A DNA stretch of 52,198 bases, taken from NCBI GenBank assembly GCA_015680685.1, contig MNCI01006063.1, positions 185,528 to 237,725 of the forward strand, written 5' to 3'. The notes beneath the pieces are model-generated. The model was not told the DNA's origin and made no database searches. It saw only the letters and a list, made by a program, of their open reading frames with translations. Positions within the stretch are counted from its first letter, which is position 1. Each line of letters starts with the position of its first letter. Shown piece after piece: positions 21,745 to 33,626 of the stretch. The position numbers were made by a program, and so were the translations under genes. Origin of the DNA: Gnetum montanum (lineage: Eukaryota; Streptophyta; Gnetopsida; Gnetales; Gnetaceae).

Positions 21745-22602
21745 TGATGAGTGGCAAGATACCCATACACTCAACCATACGAATACGAGCGTAGCACGCG
21801 CGATCCAGTCGAACTCCATAGACTAAGTGCCTACACACCCATGGAACACTTAGGGTTAATCATTCATTGTCTTCCTAAACTTACTTGTAGTTGTCATGGT
21901 GTATGGTTAAGTAAGTCGGAGGTATATGATTTTTATAGTTTTTTAAGTTTTTTTCTCCTATGCTAACAAGGTGAAGGGTTGAGAAACTAATTACTAATTC
22001 TAAATAATGAACTAAGTCTAAATTACCTAGCATCAGCATCCATTTCCACTTACTGTACACACCCTAAATTGATGTAACCATGGCTACCAAATGCTAGTCG
22101 TTGTTGGGATCACCACGTGTAATGCACGTGCTCGAAGCGGTCATATTGAGACACTTAACTAGGAGAGAAGGGTTGAGAGAGAAAGCAATAAATAAAAAAT
22201 AATAAATAACATTAAATAAAATCCTAATTAGCCTATTCCATGCACTTCAAGGTTTATCCAAGAAGCTCATTTTTATTGCCGTACAAAAACTTGTGTTCAG
22301 GTACAATGTTTGCTCGAATAAAGATCTATTCACTTTAGGACTCCTACTGTGGGCACATGGAAAATATTCTATCTCTAGAGTGATCAATCTTCCAGAGTTT
22401 CCCTATTCTCTAGCCTAGGATGAGGAAACAAGGGAGATCCACCTCTTATTTATAGATATGACGGTGCACCGCAATATCGCGTATGCGATATCGCAGGGGA
22501 GGATGCGATATGGCGTACGCGATATCACGAGCAATGCGATATCGTGATGGCCGTGATATCGCGTACACGATATAGCAGCCCATGCGATATCACGTCCCAT
22601 CA
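21745..22602 (-). repeat. 5' LTR of element F (858 bp)
   Basis: Partner of 15832-16654. The minus-strand promoter order is an array of ATATCGC-type palindromes (22600-22470), then TATAAATA (22454-22447). The consensus palindrome is GATATCGCGTACGCGATATC; all copies present carry one or more changes. Confidence 0.9.
22447..22454 (-). promoter_or_regulatory. TATA box of the F 5' LTR
   Basis: TATAAATA on the minus strand, directly downstream of the palindrome array. E's LTR has the same box at 23884-23891. Confidence 0.75.
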
Positions 22603-22607
22603 AGGAG

Positions 22608-23744
22608 GATGGGTTGGTCAAGTGTGTTGATACGAGGTCGCTAGATGTGGTTAGTTTTAATCTGGATTTGGACTGAATTCTATGAAGTCACCTTAACCAC
22701 ATAATACACAAGGGACTTTACACAACCTTGATTTCAGGATTCCATTCCATTCTCTCTTCTCTTCCATCTTGCTTTCTGTATTCTACCTCATTGATGGTTT
22801 TATGATTAGTCTATATATTGGTTGGTGCATTATTATTATTCCTCTTATTTTGGTAAATTCTTATGAATACATTCTTAACTATTATCTTCATATGTCATTC
22901 CTAGAGCTTACGGACTTTTTGGTTTATGGGTTTGTCAAGGCATAAAGGGCATAAGCCTGCTTTGGGGAGGAACCATTGGCATTCCTTTTTGATGCACTTA
23001 TTACATTATTTTCCCTTAAACATTTCTTGTAATCAACTATTTCTCATTTCAACCCATCCATGACATCTGTTTTCTATTTATTGGCTTCACCATTGTTATT
23101 CCTCTTACCTTTCTTTTTCATTCATTTTCCATCCTATTGCTACTGGAGGTTCACTCTTAGTTGTTGAGGCCTATCACAAATTTTTTTCATTTCATTACTT
23201 ATCTCACCCCTACACCTTGGGTATTTATCAGTTACAAACCTCTAACCTAGTATCTTCCATACCCATAACCTAGCGAATGTACTTCATATCGAGGCAAGGT
23301 ATCAACTGTATTATATCTTATCTATCCTTGATAATTCATGATTGTGTTGTGTGTGAAGATGGTGATCACATGAACAATGGACTAGGATAGGAGGGAGCAC
23401 ACAGGATGGACTCGAGCTAGAGCATTGACACAAGGAACACACTTAGCCATGTGGCCATGGATGAACAATGGTGTGCAGCTTTTTAACATCAGTAGCAACA
23501 CACTTCATTTCTTTTTTCTTTCTCTCTTCAATTTGTTAAATGAGGGACTAGATGTCATCTATGTATAGTGTTCACCACAATAGTTATGAACACCAATGCT
23601 GTAATACATTTGTTGATCTGTTCACCAAACACTTTGAGTCTATCATTCCATGTTATAGTCAATTGTCATTCAGTTAATAATACCATATCTTCCAAATATT
23701 TTGTAAGGAACTCAAGCATGAGTTTTCATTCAGTCGTGAGGGTG
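22608..23744 (+). other. Element E 3' noncoding region, right part
   Basis: No gene. Collinear with the reverse complement of F around 17850-16670. Only short non-conserved frames are present. Confidence 0.6.
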
Positions 23745-24628
23745 TGATGAATCACCAAATAAGTGATCCGATATTGGATCTGCAATATCAGATAAGCGAT
23801 ATCGGATCTGCAATATCAAATACATGATATCAGCATTGGATTCCCGATATCAGGCACACAATGTTAGAACCTATCTTGTTATCTATAAATAAGATACAAG
23901 GGCGTTTGGTTTGGAGGGAGTTTTTTATTCCCTTAGCCAAACTCTTGTAGTTTTTTTATTCCAAAGTTAGAATTATTTCTAAGTGCCCATAGTAGGATTC
24001 ATAGAATGAATAGATCTTTATTCAAGTATTATGTACTTGAGCACACCTTGTGTTTGGAAATAAAGATGAACTTTGTGATAAAACTTGCAACATTTAGAAT
24101 AGCTTAATTATTGGATTTAATGTTGTTTACTATTATTTTATGCTTTCAGTAGTTAATTAATGTTAATTTCATAGAATTATTAATTATCAATTATTAATGA
24201 ATTAGCACACTTAGCATGACCACTTCGACCATACGTGGAACACTTGGTAACCCATTAACAACTAGTGTTTGGTAATCCCAGTAGTGTTACACTGGTTCAG
24301 GATGTGTCCAGAGAGTGGGAATAGATGCTAGTGTTAGGATTCAATTCAAATTAGAGTTACAAAAATCCATTATTTAATTAAATATTTTCATTGCACACAC
24401 TTAGGAGACTAAGATAGAAAATATAAAAGAAAAACATAAAAATCATACACCTCAAGTTTACTTAACCATACAATTGTGCCTTACAAGTAAGCTTGGGAAG
24501 ACAACGACTACATAACTCATCCTTGTTTTGCATAGGTGCATAAGCACTTAATCCTCGAAGTTTGACTGGATTGTGTGTGAATTCTTGTATTCATATGGTT
24601 GGGCATAGGGGTACCTTGTTGCTCATTA
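23745..24628 (+). repeat. 3' LTR of element E (884 bp)
   Basis: Begins TGATGAATCACC and ends GCTCATTA where F has ACTCATCA, so the terminal C is mutated. U3 carries degenerate ATATCGGATCTGCAATATC-type palindromes (23764-23865), then TATAAATA at 23884. The central part shares GTGCCCATAGTAGGA and AATAGATCTTTATTC with F. Confidence 0.8.
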
Positions 24629-25392
24629 GAGGACATCTTGATAGATGAAAAATCTATCCATGCTGTGATGTTTCCTCCTACACCACAAGAATTGAGCCTA
24701 ATGCCCCTAACATTCTATGATGAGGTGATCAAGGTTGACCCTGAGAAGGATTAGGTCATTACTCCACGAATTTTTATCACAATTTGTGTTGGACAATGTA
24801 GAATTTGAAGGGTGTATGTCGATGATGTGACAACAATGAATGTCATCCCATATACCATTGTTGACAAGCTAGATCTTGCCAACCAAATCAAACCCACAAA
24901 AACAATGTGCTTGAAGTCCTTTAATGGGTCACACATTGTTGTAATGGGAAAAATCATGGTAGCCTTCATGCTAGGGAAGCAATTCCCCACCACCATAGAG
25001 TTTATCATAATCGAGGAGATGTTGGGTTTCAACCTAATCCTAGGTAGGCCTTGGATGGTGCATGTATGGGTCATCTCCTCTTCAATCCACCAAGAAATAC
25101 ACCTTCCATATGAAGGTGGTGAGGTTATCATTTATGATGACAACATAGCCCCTCTAGCCATAAACAAAATAGACATAGAACAAGGGTTAGAGGTGGAGTT
25201 CCTCAATGACACATCCCCATAAAGGACAAGGGTGAAACATGTGAGGTAGACCAACCTAAGGAACCAAAGGGACCCAATGACCTCCCATAGGATTCTCTAT
25301 GGGTATAATTGCCCTTTGAAATAGCTATTGAAGGTCAATATGAGTATCACATAGTACCATCCAGGCCCTATGCAGTCCTTAATCCACATTGA
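24629..25392 (+). pseudogene. gag-pro: Element G gag-protease, protease part
   Basis: Homologous to B 39020-39860. The catalytic site is VDDVT where A and B have VDDGA, so the Gly is lost. LILGRPW and IHQEIHLPYEGGE are kept. Breaks are a TAG near 24754, TAA at 25220 and a frameshift before the last segment (PFEIAIEGQYEYHIVP). About 15 bases after the end is ATGTAACT (GT at 25409), matching A's donor-like GTAACT. Confidence 0.8.
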
Positions 25393-26184
25393 GTTAGGAA
25401 GCAATTATGTAACTAAGGCATCCCCTTAGTCCAACATGCACTAGGTTCCTACCTATTCCTAACCTTTGCATACCTCACTTGCTTGCATCTTGTTTGCATA
25501 TTTATGTTTCACTTCGTTGTTTGCATTTCACATTATTTACTTTGTTATGCATTTATTTTCTTTGTTTGTGCATTTTTTATTAGTTAACGCATCTACTTGT
25601 TTAGTTTACTCTTTAGTAGTTATTAGCATATGCATGGAAAATATAAAAATCCATAAAAAATAATGAAAAATAAAAATAAAAAAATACCTGAAAAGGCCTT
25701 AAACTAGCACATAGCCCACTATGTCCCTAAACTAGCATTGCTTGGCCCACCATAGCCTAACACTGGCAAAACTTTTCCTTCTATTTCATGGTCCAAAATG
25801 GCCTTAAACTATCACTTACGCTTGGAATGGCCTAAAACTACCTACACACATGGCCTAAAATGGCCTAAAACTATCATCGTGACCTAGAATAATCTTAAAC
25901 TAGCATCAACCCTTCCACCATGGCCATAAAATAGCATGGGGCTTGAAATGGCCTTGCCATATTATCATTGCATAGTCATAAATTATCACATTAATCCATC
26001 ACAACATCAACATAATAAACACATAGCAAATAATCATAAAATTTACATACTACATATAGCAAACACAGTTGTTACATGTCATGTTGCATCAATAATAGCA
26101 CATAGCATAAGTATCAACACCATGTAGCACCAAAAATACACAAAATGCAAAAATTCCCAATAGCAAGGCTACATCAAAACATGC
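25393..26184 (+). repeat. Spacer with degenerate TTAAACTA repeats (element G)
   Basis: No gene. From 25685 to about 25960 there are about ten degenerate units with the core GGCCTTAAACTAGCA or GGCCTAAAACTA. They match the form at 45060-45240 in B and near 940 in D. The rest is A/T-rich. Confidence 0.75.
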
Positions 26185-29100
26185 TTAACCAATGGTACTA
26201 GGTGGAGGTGGAGGTCCTTCTTCCTCTACTTTGCTAGTGGGGCCTATACCATCACCTAGTGCTTGCTACCACACAACAACAACAAAAATGAAAAATCAGT
26301 AAGAAAATGTATAATATACAAAATAACATGAAAAGGCATCAAAACTAAACAAAAAAATAACTTGAGAGGGTCCCTCATCGATCATGTCTGGAGGCAAACT
26401 ATCAAGGCCCTCCTCTAGGTGTTGGAGGATCTTAGCCTTAGATAGCCACATCCAGTCCTCTTGGCCAAAGTCACTTCTCACAAGGATCTTGCCTTTGTCC
26501 ATAGTGGCCCATGTGGATGGCTCCATAGAAAATGTAGTAGAAAAAGCCTCTCTTAGGGGTGTTGTAATCTACCTCCCTGGAGAATCACTCTCTACATTAT
26601 GATGAGTGAACAAATCATAGGAACATCTCCTACCTGTTGCCTCAAGGAACATCTCAAGGTAGCAACATTCAATAGACTCCTCCTTGTACCACTTAAGGTA
26701 TGCATCTTGCTCACACTTGTAGTGGTGCTTATTGTTCTTTTGGGTCTACCCCCACTTGTATTCCTTAGTGCTATAGTTTTTCTAGTCTTGGTTCTTTTTG
26801 GTGAGTGGATCCATTTGTAGTTGTTACTCGATAATCTCTTGGGTTGCCTCATCTTTACCGCAGATGGCCAAATAGTACTTGGCATAGTCTATCTTTGTAG
26901 TCCACTAGGTACTGTCTCCCTGTGATCGAGCTATCAATAAGTCATATCAAGACTGAATGTCCTCGATCTTTCTATTTTGGCTTGTCACTCTCTCTTGGAG
27001 CTCATGAATGTGCTTCCATAGGTGCTCATTCAAGAGCTAGTAGACCCACAATGCTTTTGCATAGGAAAGTATACATTTTCTCACTACCTAATATACATGA
27101 CAAGGCACCTTCTCCACTTCAAGAGGGAACTTAGGGATGACATCTACTTTGGCCACCCTACTTGAATCCTAGCAAAGCTTCGAACTTTTTGGCATACAAC
27201 AAGAAAATCAAATTTAACCACAAACTAAGCATTTAATTGGTAAGCAACATAAGAAAAGCAACATCATGCACATACCAAGCTTAGGATCTGCCTACTGTAG
27301 GTAGTCAACCATGTCCTCCACGATGCCTTCCATGAAGACAAACTTACTGGGCATGTCTACCCACAACTTCATGTAGTAGGTAGACGTTGAACCATTAGCA
27401 GGTACATCTGAGGCTACAACACAACAACACATTCAACATAAATTTAAACAACCAAAGATGCTAGGGCAAAAGAGCAACAATAGATGGCTATCTAAGGCAC
27501 TTACCTAGCATACCCTCAAGTGTGAGGGTAAGGGAGTCACCCAACTACACACCATCAGAGAGGCTATCAAAATCACCCCCATTAGGGTAGAAGAGCCCCT
27601 CCTCCTCCAATTTTTGGAAGGTCTCTATGGGCTTGCACAGCTCATTCACATGTGCTCCCCCCTCCTCAACTTGAGGAGGGGCCTCCTTTGCTACTACTCT
27701 CATCGCTACTCTAGCAACCCTCTCTCCTAGTTTTGACAATTTACAAAAAAAATAGCACGTTAGTACATATTAGTGCATTAATATAATGTAGAAAAAAACA
27801 TAAAAGCATAAAAATGAGAAATAAAAAAAATGAATGTAACTAATAAAGTACATATACCAACTTGTGACCTCTTTGTGTAAGTTATGAAGCTTAAGGTAGA
27901 TTTTCTTGCCACTTGACTTTCCAACCTCAAGAGCAACCTCTTATATGGGGTGTGGCCTCTTGATCTTCACCTTGGATGATCCCACCATCTCTATAATATA
28001 GTGTTTTTCCTTATTCACATCCCCAATGCCAACTAGGGGACCCTTGCCCATGCTATCATGCAAATAATGTGACCACCCTAAGAGACCTTTGGTTGGTACT
28101 GAATACAACTCATCAATATCCTCTGGGGGGGGGGGGGGNGTGGTCATGAACATATGCTTAATCCAAGGCTTTTATATTTTCTCATAGTCCTATGCCATCC
28201 ATCACCCACCATCATGTACCACCAATAGCTTTGCGAACCTTCATAGATACCCTACAAAGAATGTGAAGTGTACATGAGACCTTAATTGGAGGTTAAATCT
28301 TAGCTTGGTGATTTTTTCATGTAAGCCAGTGGCAATGTAGGAGGCCTAGTTAAATCTCATGCCCTCCTATAGCATTTCTTTCATCATCCATGCCTACTTC
28401 ACCCCAAGGATTTTCCCTTGGGAGAGTAACTTCGAGAAGGCATAGACATAGAAAAGAGGGTAGAGCTCCTAGACCTTAGGCAAAAGGATGTCTTTAATTG
28501 GGATTCCCTTGTGAGATCAGGTGGCCCCTAACCAGCCCTTGATCTCTCCTCTATGATCCACCTCCTTATTAGCCTTATCAATGACCAATGAGCCATCAAT
28601 GGGAAGTCCAAAGAGGTTAGCAAAGAATATCTCATTGAGGTCTAGAATTACCCTCACACTGTATACAAAAAATGATGAAATGGAAGACATCACTGCTAAA
28701 GGAGTCTATGATGGTAACCATTTCAGCCATTAGAATGCTTGGGCTAAGGGCCAAGAAAAGCTCCATCAACCCAGCATGTGTGAGCCTATTAGTTAGCTCA
28801 TCTAAGGCATGATGGCAAAACCAATGTTGTGCACCCTCCACATCATCATATTTCATGATGAGGGTGGATTTTGTGTGGCCTATAGTGACCACCATCACCT
28901 CACCTGAAGCAATTTCCACTACAATAAAGGCAAAAAAAGAAAAAAATGCTAACATCAAGCAAAGGAAAATCAAAAAGCACATGTGAGCAATCATAAGAGT
29001 CAAAATGATAAATTCTTATGTGGTATAAATGGAGTGCGGGATGGAGATGGTGGTGCAAGCATATTCTCGATGTTGAGATCACTAGTAGCCCACTCCTCAT

Positions 29101-29816
29101 CCAACCAGTCATGGGTCACTCGTATACCCTTGGGTATTAGGTAGGGTAGGCCCCTAGATTAGTTTCCAATTGCTCAAGCATAGCTTCTTAAACATTTTCA
29201 CTTAAGGAGAATACCTCAAGGGTAGTGCAAGTGAAAGCTAGAGCATCCCTCTAATAATGTATACCCTACTCATCATCTCTAAATCTAGCATTAAGCATGA
29301 GAATTTAGCAACTTAGCCTAAGTCAATAACAAAGAACACACTGTAAAAATCATAAGAGCACTTACCCTTTGATAAAGTATACAATTCCAATTAGGTTCTA
29401 GAATAAAGTATGCACTTGCAAAGCAACAAAGAGGGTGTTACTCTTGTTGTAGCAATTAAACCCTTCCATATGTCAAATCTTGGATAAGGGTCAAGCACCA
29501 TTGGGACCTCTACCTAAACCACCTACTCCATCATCACTAGTAGTGGGCTCATTGGACATGAATCTCCAATTCCCCGATTAGCCCCAGGCAACAATGTTTT
29601 TATGATGATGCTGGCCACCTCCACTACTAAGAGTGACCACATAATCACACTAAAGTGCTATAGCAAGGACTCTAGGAACTGACGTGTCACTATTTGAAAC
29701 CACACTACCTACTGATCCACTTGCATATCTTGTGTAGGTGTGTTGGGAATAGGCTTGTTCATGTAGCATAAGATGCCCACGAGCTCCACGACAACTACGA
29801 TGGGCTTTAATAGCAC
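26185..29816 (-). pseudogene. Antisense gene of element G (homologue of the B antisense gene), decayed
   Basis: Read on the minus strand, most B exons can be found in order. The FCP1-like exon (about 29816-29365) has VVVELVGIL, QFLESLL-HFSVIMWS and YNKSNTLFV. The next exon is at about 29290-29100. The large plant-mobile-domain-like exon starts at about 28870. Later come a Glu-rich exon (about 27750-27505), a MPSKFVFMEGIVEDM exon (about 27420-27275), a helical exon (about 26900-26365) and a last exon ending TAA at 26185. GTAAGT or GTATGT donors survive at three exon ends (29365, 27505, 27275). Many stops fit loss of CAA, CAG, TGG and CGA codons. No first exon or promoter was recognised. Confidence 0.65.
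28131..28140. other. Poly-G run with one N
   Basis: A run of G followed by a single N at 28139. Probably a sequencing or consensus artefact inside the antisense remnant. Confidence 0.8.
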
Positions 29817-31183
29817 CTTGCAATGAAGTGTTAGTATACACATTGGATGCAAATTTTAGCAAAAATATATTAAAAGTTAAACTTAGAAAAATTAGCATAA
29901 CATAGGCTAGTTTAGCAAAAATATCCTAGGTTCCCTTCGGCCCCATGGATATAGGACATCAACAAACACATTTGACACACCTGGTACTCACTAAGATACA
30001 ACATGTTTCACATTGGACTAGTGTTCATTTTGCACATTCACATGTTTAGCACTATCATGATTTACATGTTTTGATAGTTTTGCATTATTATAGTTTGCAA
30101 GTTTAGCATTTTTTGAAGGTTTAGCATTGTTGGCACTGTTGCATTTTGCAAGTTTAGCACTAAGTGCAATGTATAAAATTTTTCAAATTTTTTCTAACTT
30201 CAAGTAGTGTAGTTTAGAAAGTAGCAATTTTCTCTAGCTCTAAATCACCCTAACTATGCTCTAGGAAATTGGAGAGAGTAGTCCCAGATTGCAAGAAAAT
30301 TCTAACTCCCGACTACGAGCTCCACGGAGTGTAGTCACAAAAAAAACTAACTGTTGCGTAGATGCCATTTTCTTAGACACTTGATGTCAACTATGCCTCC
30401 AAGATGGGAGCATAATCTTGGCTGTGGCTAATGAGAACTAAGGTTTTTCCACCGCCCCAACACTCTCTCCCACATGCACTATGCTCTGTTGCAATGCTAT
30501 ACACCACCTTCACTAACCACATTCATCGTGCCTTGGGAACCAAGCAGCAACTATGGCCATAGTCCTCATGACTGTAGCCATAGCCATAGCCTTGCACCAC
30601 ACAAAAAATAGAGAATGTAGGAACACACCATTGGTGCCAAGTATCACTTTGTGATCCCTGTAGCTGCATAGCTACATTGCAAGGTGCGACGCTTCCACAA
30701 CTCCATGGCCCTGATGTGCCTAACCCCTATGTAGGCATTTTTAAATTAAAAGAAAAATTAGGAGGCAAACCCTATCACATCCCTACCCTACAATGAGCTG
30801 CACTGGTTACCTTCAGTGCCCTCACACCCATGCCAAAACATGCACAAAAAACCTTTTTTGAACAATGAAAAAAAAGTACAAAGCCCCTTGCCATGCCCCT
30901 ACCCTACAAGTTGCAACTCCTAATAGCTACTAAAACCCTAAATTCTTACCCTACATTATGAAAAATGCCTTAAAAAAAAGAAAAATATTTTTTGCAGGAA
31001 TCCACAACTATTAAAACCTACATGCGATCCTTGAAAGAGCTTCGTGGCCTTCCCATTTGTGACTACATTGTCTACTATTGTAGTCATAAACCATGTAAAC
31101 CCTCATGGCCCATGCATGTCCATCACCGAACCTTCACAAGTAAAGCCCCCATGCAGAAAACAAAAAAATAAAACCTTTGTAGC
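29817..31183. other. Element G region upstream of the antisense gene
   Basis: No gene recognised. It corresponds in place to intron 1, exon 1 and the promoter of the B antisense gene. There are short inverted motifs such as CTATGGCCATAG near 30550 and TGTAGCTGCATAGCTACA near 30660, but no array as dense as in B. Confidence 0.5.
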
Positions 31184-33016
31184 TAAAACACCACAAAATT
31201 TCAGCTTAGACACTTTGAAACAAGAACGACTCAAGCCATTTTCGGCATTCAGGAGGCAAAACTTAATTAAGGCATGGAACTCACACCCAGCTTGCTCATG
31301 CTGTCAAGCTAGCTTGCCCTCAATGTGACCAACCCTGAAAACTTTCAAATTAGATCAAAACAGTCCTAATTTAAATAGGAAAGGCCCCCTTGGGGCCCAT
31401 TGATGGCTACCCCAAGTTTCAGCATCCAAAACCCAAGATTTCAAGTCAAAATTACACAAATCTTGTTACTCACACTGAGGTCACACCTAGGTCACGCTGC
31501 CAGCGTGAGTCTAGCGTGAGTAACCCAAAAAAGACCCAAAATAGTGTTAAAATGGATTGATTTAGAGGGTACAAGGCCCCCTTGAGGTCCACTAATGATT
31601 GCTCCAGGTCCCAGCCCTCAGAATTTTGATTTTAGGCTTGAAAATACACCATTTTTAGCACTCACATCCAAGTCACGCTGGAGTCACGCCTAGCTCACAC
31701 TGGCAGCGTGAGTCTAGCATGAGTTGCTAAAATGACCCGGATCAAGGCACAAATAGGCTTAGACTCTGCATGCAGATTTTCCCTAAGGCCAAGTAGTAGT
31801 TACACTTGAAAGAAAGGTCTCAACAAATCAATATTTGGTGTGAAATATACCATCTTAGCTTGCTCATGCCCAGGTCACGTTGACAGCGTGAGCCCAACGT
31901 GAGCTGCTAAGAGTGGCCCAAATCCAAGCACAGACAAGTTTAAATTAAACATACAAGACATCCTCTAGGTCAGATAGTAGTTACACTTCAAAAAAAAGTC
32001 TTAAAGGTGGAATTTTGACACAAAACACATCATTTTTGGTCTTGCACGTTGAGGTCACACTGAGGTCATGCTGGCAGTGTGAGTCTAACATGAGCACTGG
32101 TCACGACCAAGCAAAAGCACTTTAGACATGCATTGAGGGCATGCCAGGATAAGATCAATGCACGCTGGTGACCTTGGTGAAGCAAAACGTTTTCAGTAGT
32201 AGCCAAGTCACAGATTCAGAAATTCCAAGCGAGCCTAAGGTAAATGCTCTTGTTGTACATTATCAGTCATTCTAAATTTTTTACATTTTTGAGCTAGTCA
32301 AACTCTTAAGATACAAATTGTACATGGGTGTAAGCTAGCTTGCACAAGCTAAAATAGATTATAAGATACAATGTATCTGGTCTAAAACGTAGTCTACCTA
32401 TGTACACCTATCACACAATCCGTTTTTCACTCATCTCACAGCCATTGACCTCATTCAAAAATCCTACTCCCAAGCCTAGAAAAATGTAAAAATACCTTGT
32501 TCATTGACATAAATGGGGTTGGAAATTTTTACAAAAAGGATGACCTAAAGAGCATTAACTGGCAACCTTGGATGCTTGAGCGCATGCGATCCCTAGCACT
32601 TGAGCATCTACAAATGCCTCATCCATCATCCTAGGGCTTGACGCTTGACCTGCGTAGCTGCATTTTGATCGGTGCACTTTATTCTCTAAATCAATACAAT
32701 ATAGTATTTTTCCTTACATTACATTTTTTACATTATTCTGGTTCATTTTTTACATTTGCATCATTCTATTCCATTCTTATGTTACATGTACACTCTGTTT
32801 ACATATTTCATGTTACGTTTGCTATGATAACCCCAGCCCAAGCCATAGCTTATGCTCGGGGAAGTCCTTGGTTGATTTGCATGTAGACCATCCAAGGCAC
32901 TCTACCTTCATTTTTCTAGCTTGCCCTCACATGAAGGCAGGGTTATCTATATCTCTCTAGAGATCTTTTGGTGTTCATTTTCCTCCAGCCTTACATTGAC
33001 GATTTCGGACAGTACA
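31184..33016 (+). repeat. 5' LTR of element C (1833 bp)
   Basis: The start matches the family (AAAACACCACAAAA). The second half matches the D and A LTRs (TGTATCTGGTC, GATAACCCCAGC, end GGACAGTACA). It is longer because of a 185-bp tandem array in U3. The TATA position reads TGTAAAAATACC near 32485, so the box is degraded. The right boundary is fixed by the primer-binding site. Confidence 0.75.
31375..32115 (+). repeat. Four ~185-bp tandem repeats in C's U3
   Basis: Four imperfect units, each with an AAGGCCCCCTTG-type start, an ATTTT-rich middle and a GC-rich end with CACGCTG-GCAGCGTGAG, an interrupted palindrome (near 31500, 31690, 31880 and 32070). The same GCGTGAG/CTCACGC theme recurs at each unit end. 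Confidence 0.8.
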
Positions 33017-33019
33017 AAA

Positions 33020-33040
33020 ATTGGTGTTAGAAGGAGGGCC
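33020..33040 (+). promoter_or_regulatory. Primer-binding site (element C)
   Basis: ATTGGTGTTAGAAGGAGGGC, one base different from B's site at 35264. It follows the LTR end CAGTACA by a few bases. Confidence 0.7.
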
Positions 33041-33626
33041 TGATCTAGTTTTCCATCTCGATAAAATGTTGATTCCGTTACCCTTCATGCACATTGTAGA
33101 TCAGGTGTAGAATACAAGATTAGCTTGCTTAGACCATATCAATTTCTTCACGATTGAATTGAATGCTTGCAAAATTTTTATGTTGCTGCCAATGCAGTAA
33201 GTTCTGTAACTGTTGGTGAAAAAATTAAGTACAGCATGCACATGCTGTGAAAACCCAACACAGCATACACACACTGCAAAAAACCAATGCTACGAAAATC
33301 CAAAATAGCGTACGCTACAAAAATCCAACATAGTGTATACATACTGCTGCACACGTCTGGCTTATATACTTTGTGCACGCACAACACTTACACACACTAC
33401 GTCACATTGTGCTTATGCTACATGTATGCTATGCTTGCATATGCTGCGCACAAGCTAGCGTATGCACGTTCAAGTTGCGCTCACACTAACGTTAATACCC
33501 AACTTGGTCAAGCTCAGCTTGCATATGCCCAGCTTGCATACGTCCAAATTTCTCAAGCTTAGCCTGAATACGCTGCTTACACATATTTAGCTAGTCAAGC
33601 CAGTTACACACATGGAATCTTCTTAG
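33041..33626 (+). other. Leader of element C with palindromic repeats
   Basis: No gene. A cluster of CAGCATGCACATGCTG-type inverted motifs and AGCATACACACACTGC units lies at about 33230-33350. GCTTGCATATGC-type units follow at about 33430-33560. It is the positional counterpart of B's AGCGTCTACGCT leader array. Confidence 0.65.

Larger units (their letters stand above)
15832..22602 (-). mobile_element. Element F: RT-INT-deleted Ty3/gypsy element, minus strand
   Basis: A complete insertion read right to left: 5' LTR (22602-21745), primer-binding site, gag and protease (21601-18453), noncoding, polypurine tract and 3' LTR (16654-15832). It is flanked by agggg (15827-15831) and aggag (22603-22607), a 5-bp target duplication with one change. 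RT, RNase H and integrase are absent: protease passes straight into the 3' noncoding region. F belongs to the same family as E, in which it sits in opposite orientation. Confidence 0.85.
22603..24628 (+). mobile_element. Element E, second visible part with its 3' LTR
   Basis: Continues E beyond the F insertion: noncoding 22608-23744, a polypurine tract GTGAGGGTG, and the 3' LTR to 24628. At 24629 protease-proximal gag sequence of G starts in mid-protein, so E is inserted in G. Confidence 0.75.
24629..31183 (+). mobile_element. Element G: Tat-type element, part with protease and antisense gene remnant
   Basis: Entered at the right edge of E in the gag-protease frame (EDILIDEKSIHAV, matching B near 39020) and left at 31183, where C's LTR starts. 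It has protease, a repeat spacer and, on the minus strand, the decayed homologue of B's antisense gene. Its RT and LTRs are outside the window or beyond C. G is the oldest-looking copy and the outermost element here. Confidence 0.75.

Noticed and set aside
29650-31328. Possible tRNA or host genes in the low-feature stretch of G
   Set aside because: No cloverleaf with box A and B spacing and no conserved coding frame could be recognised by reading.
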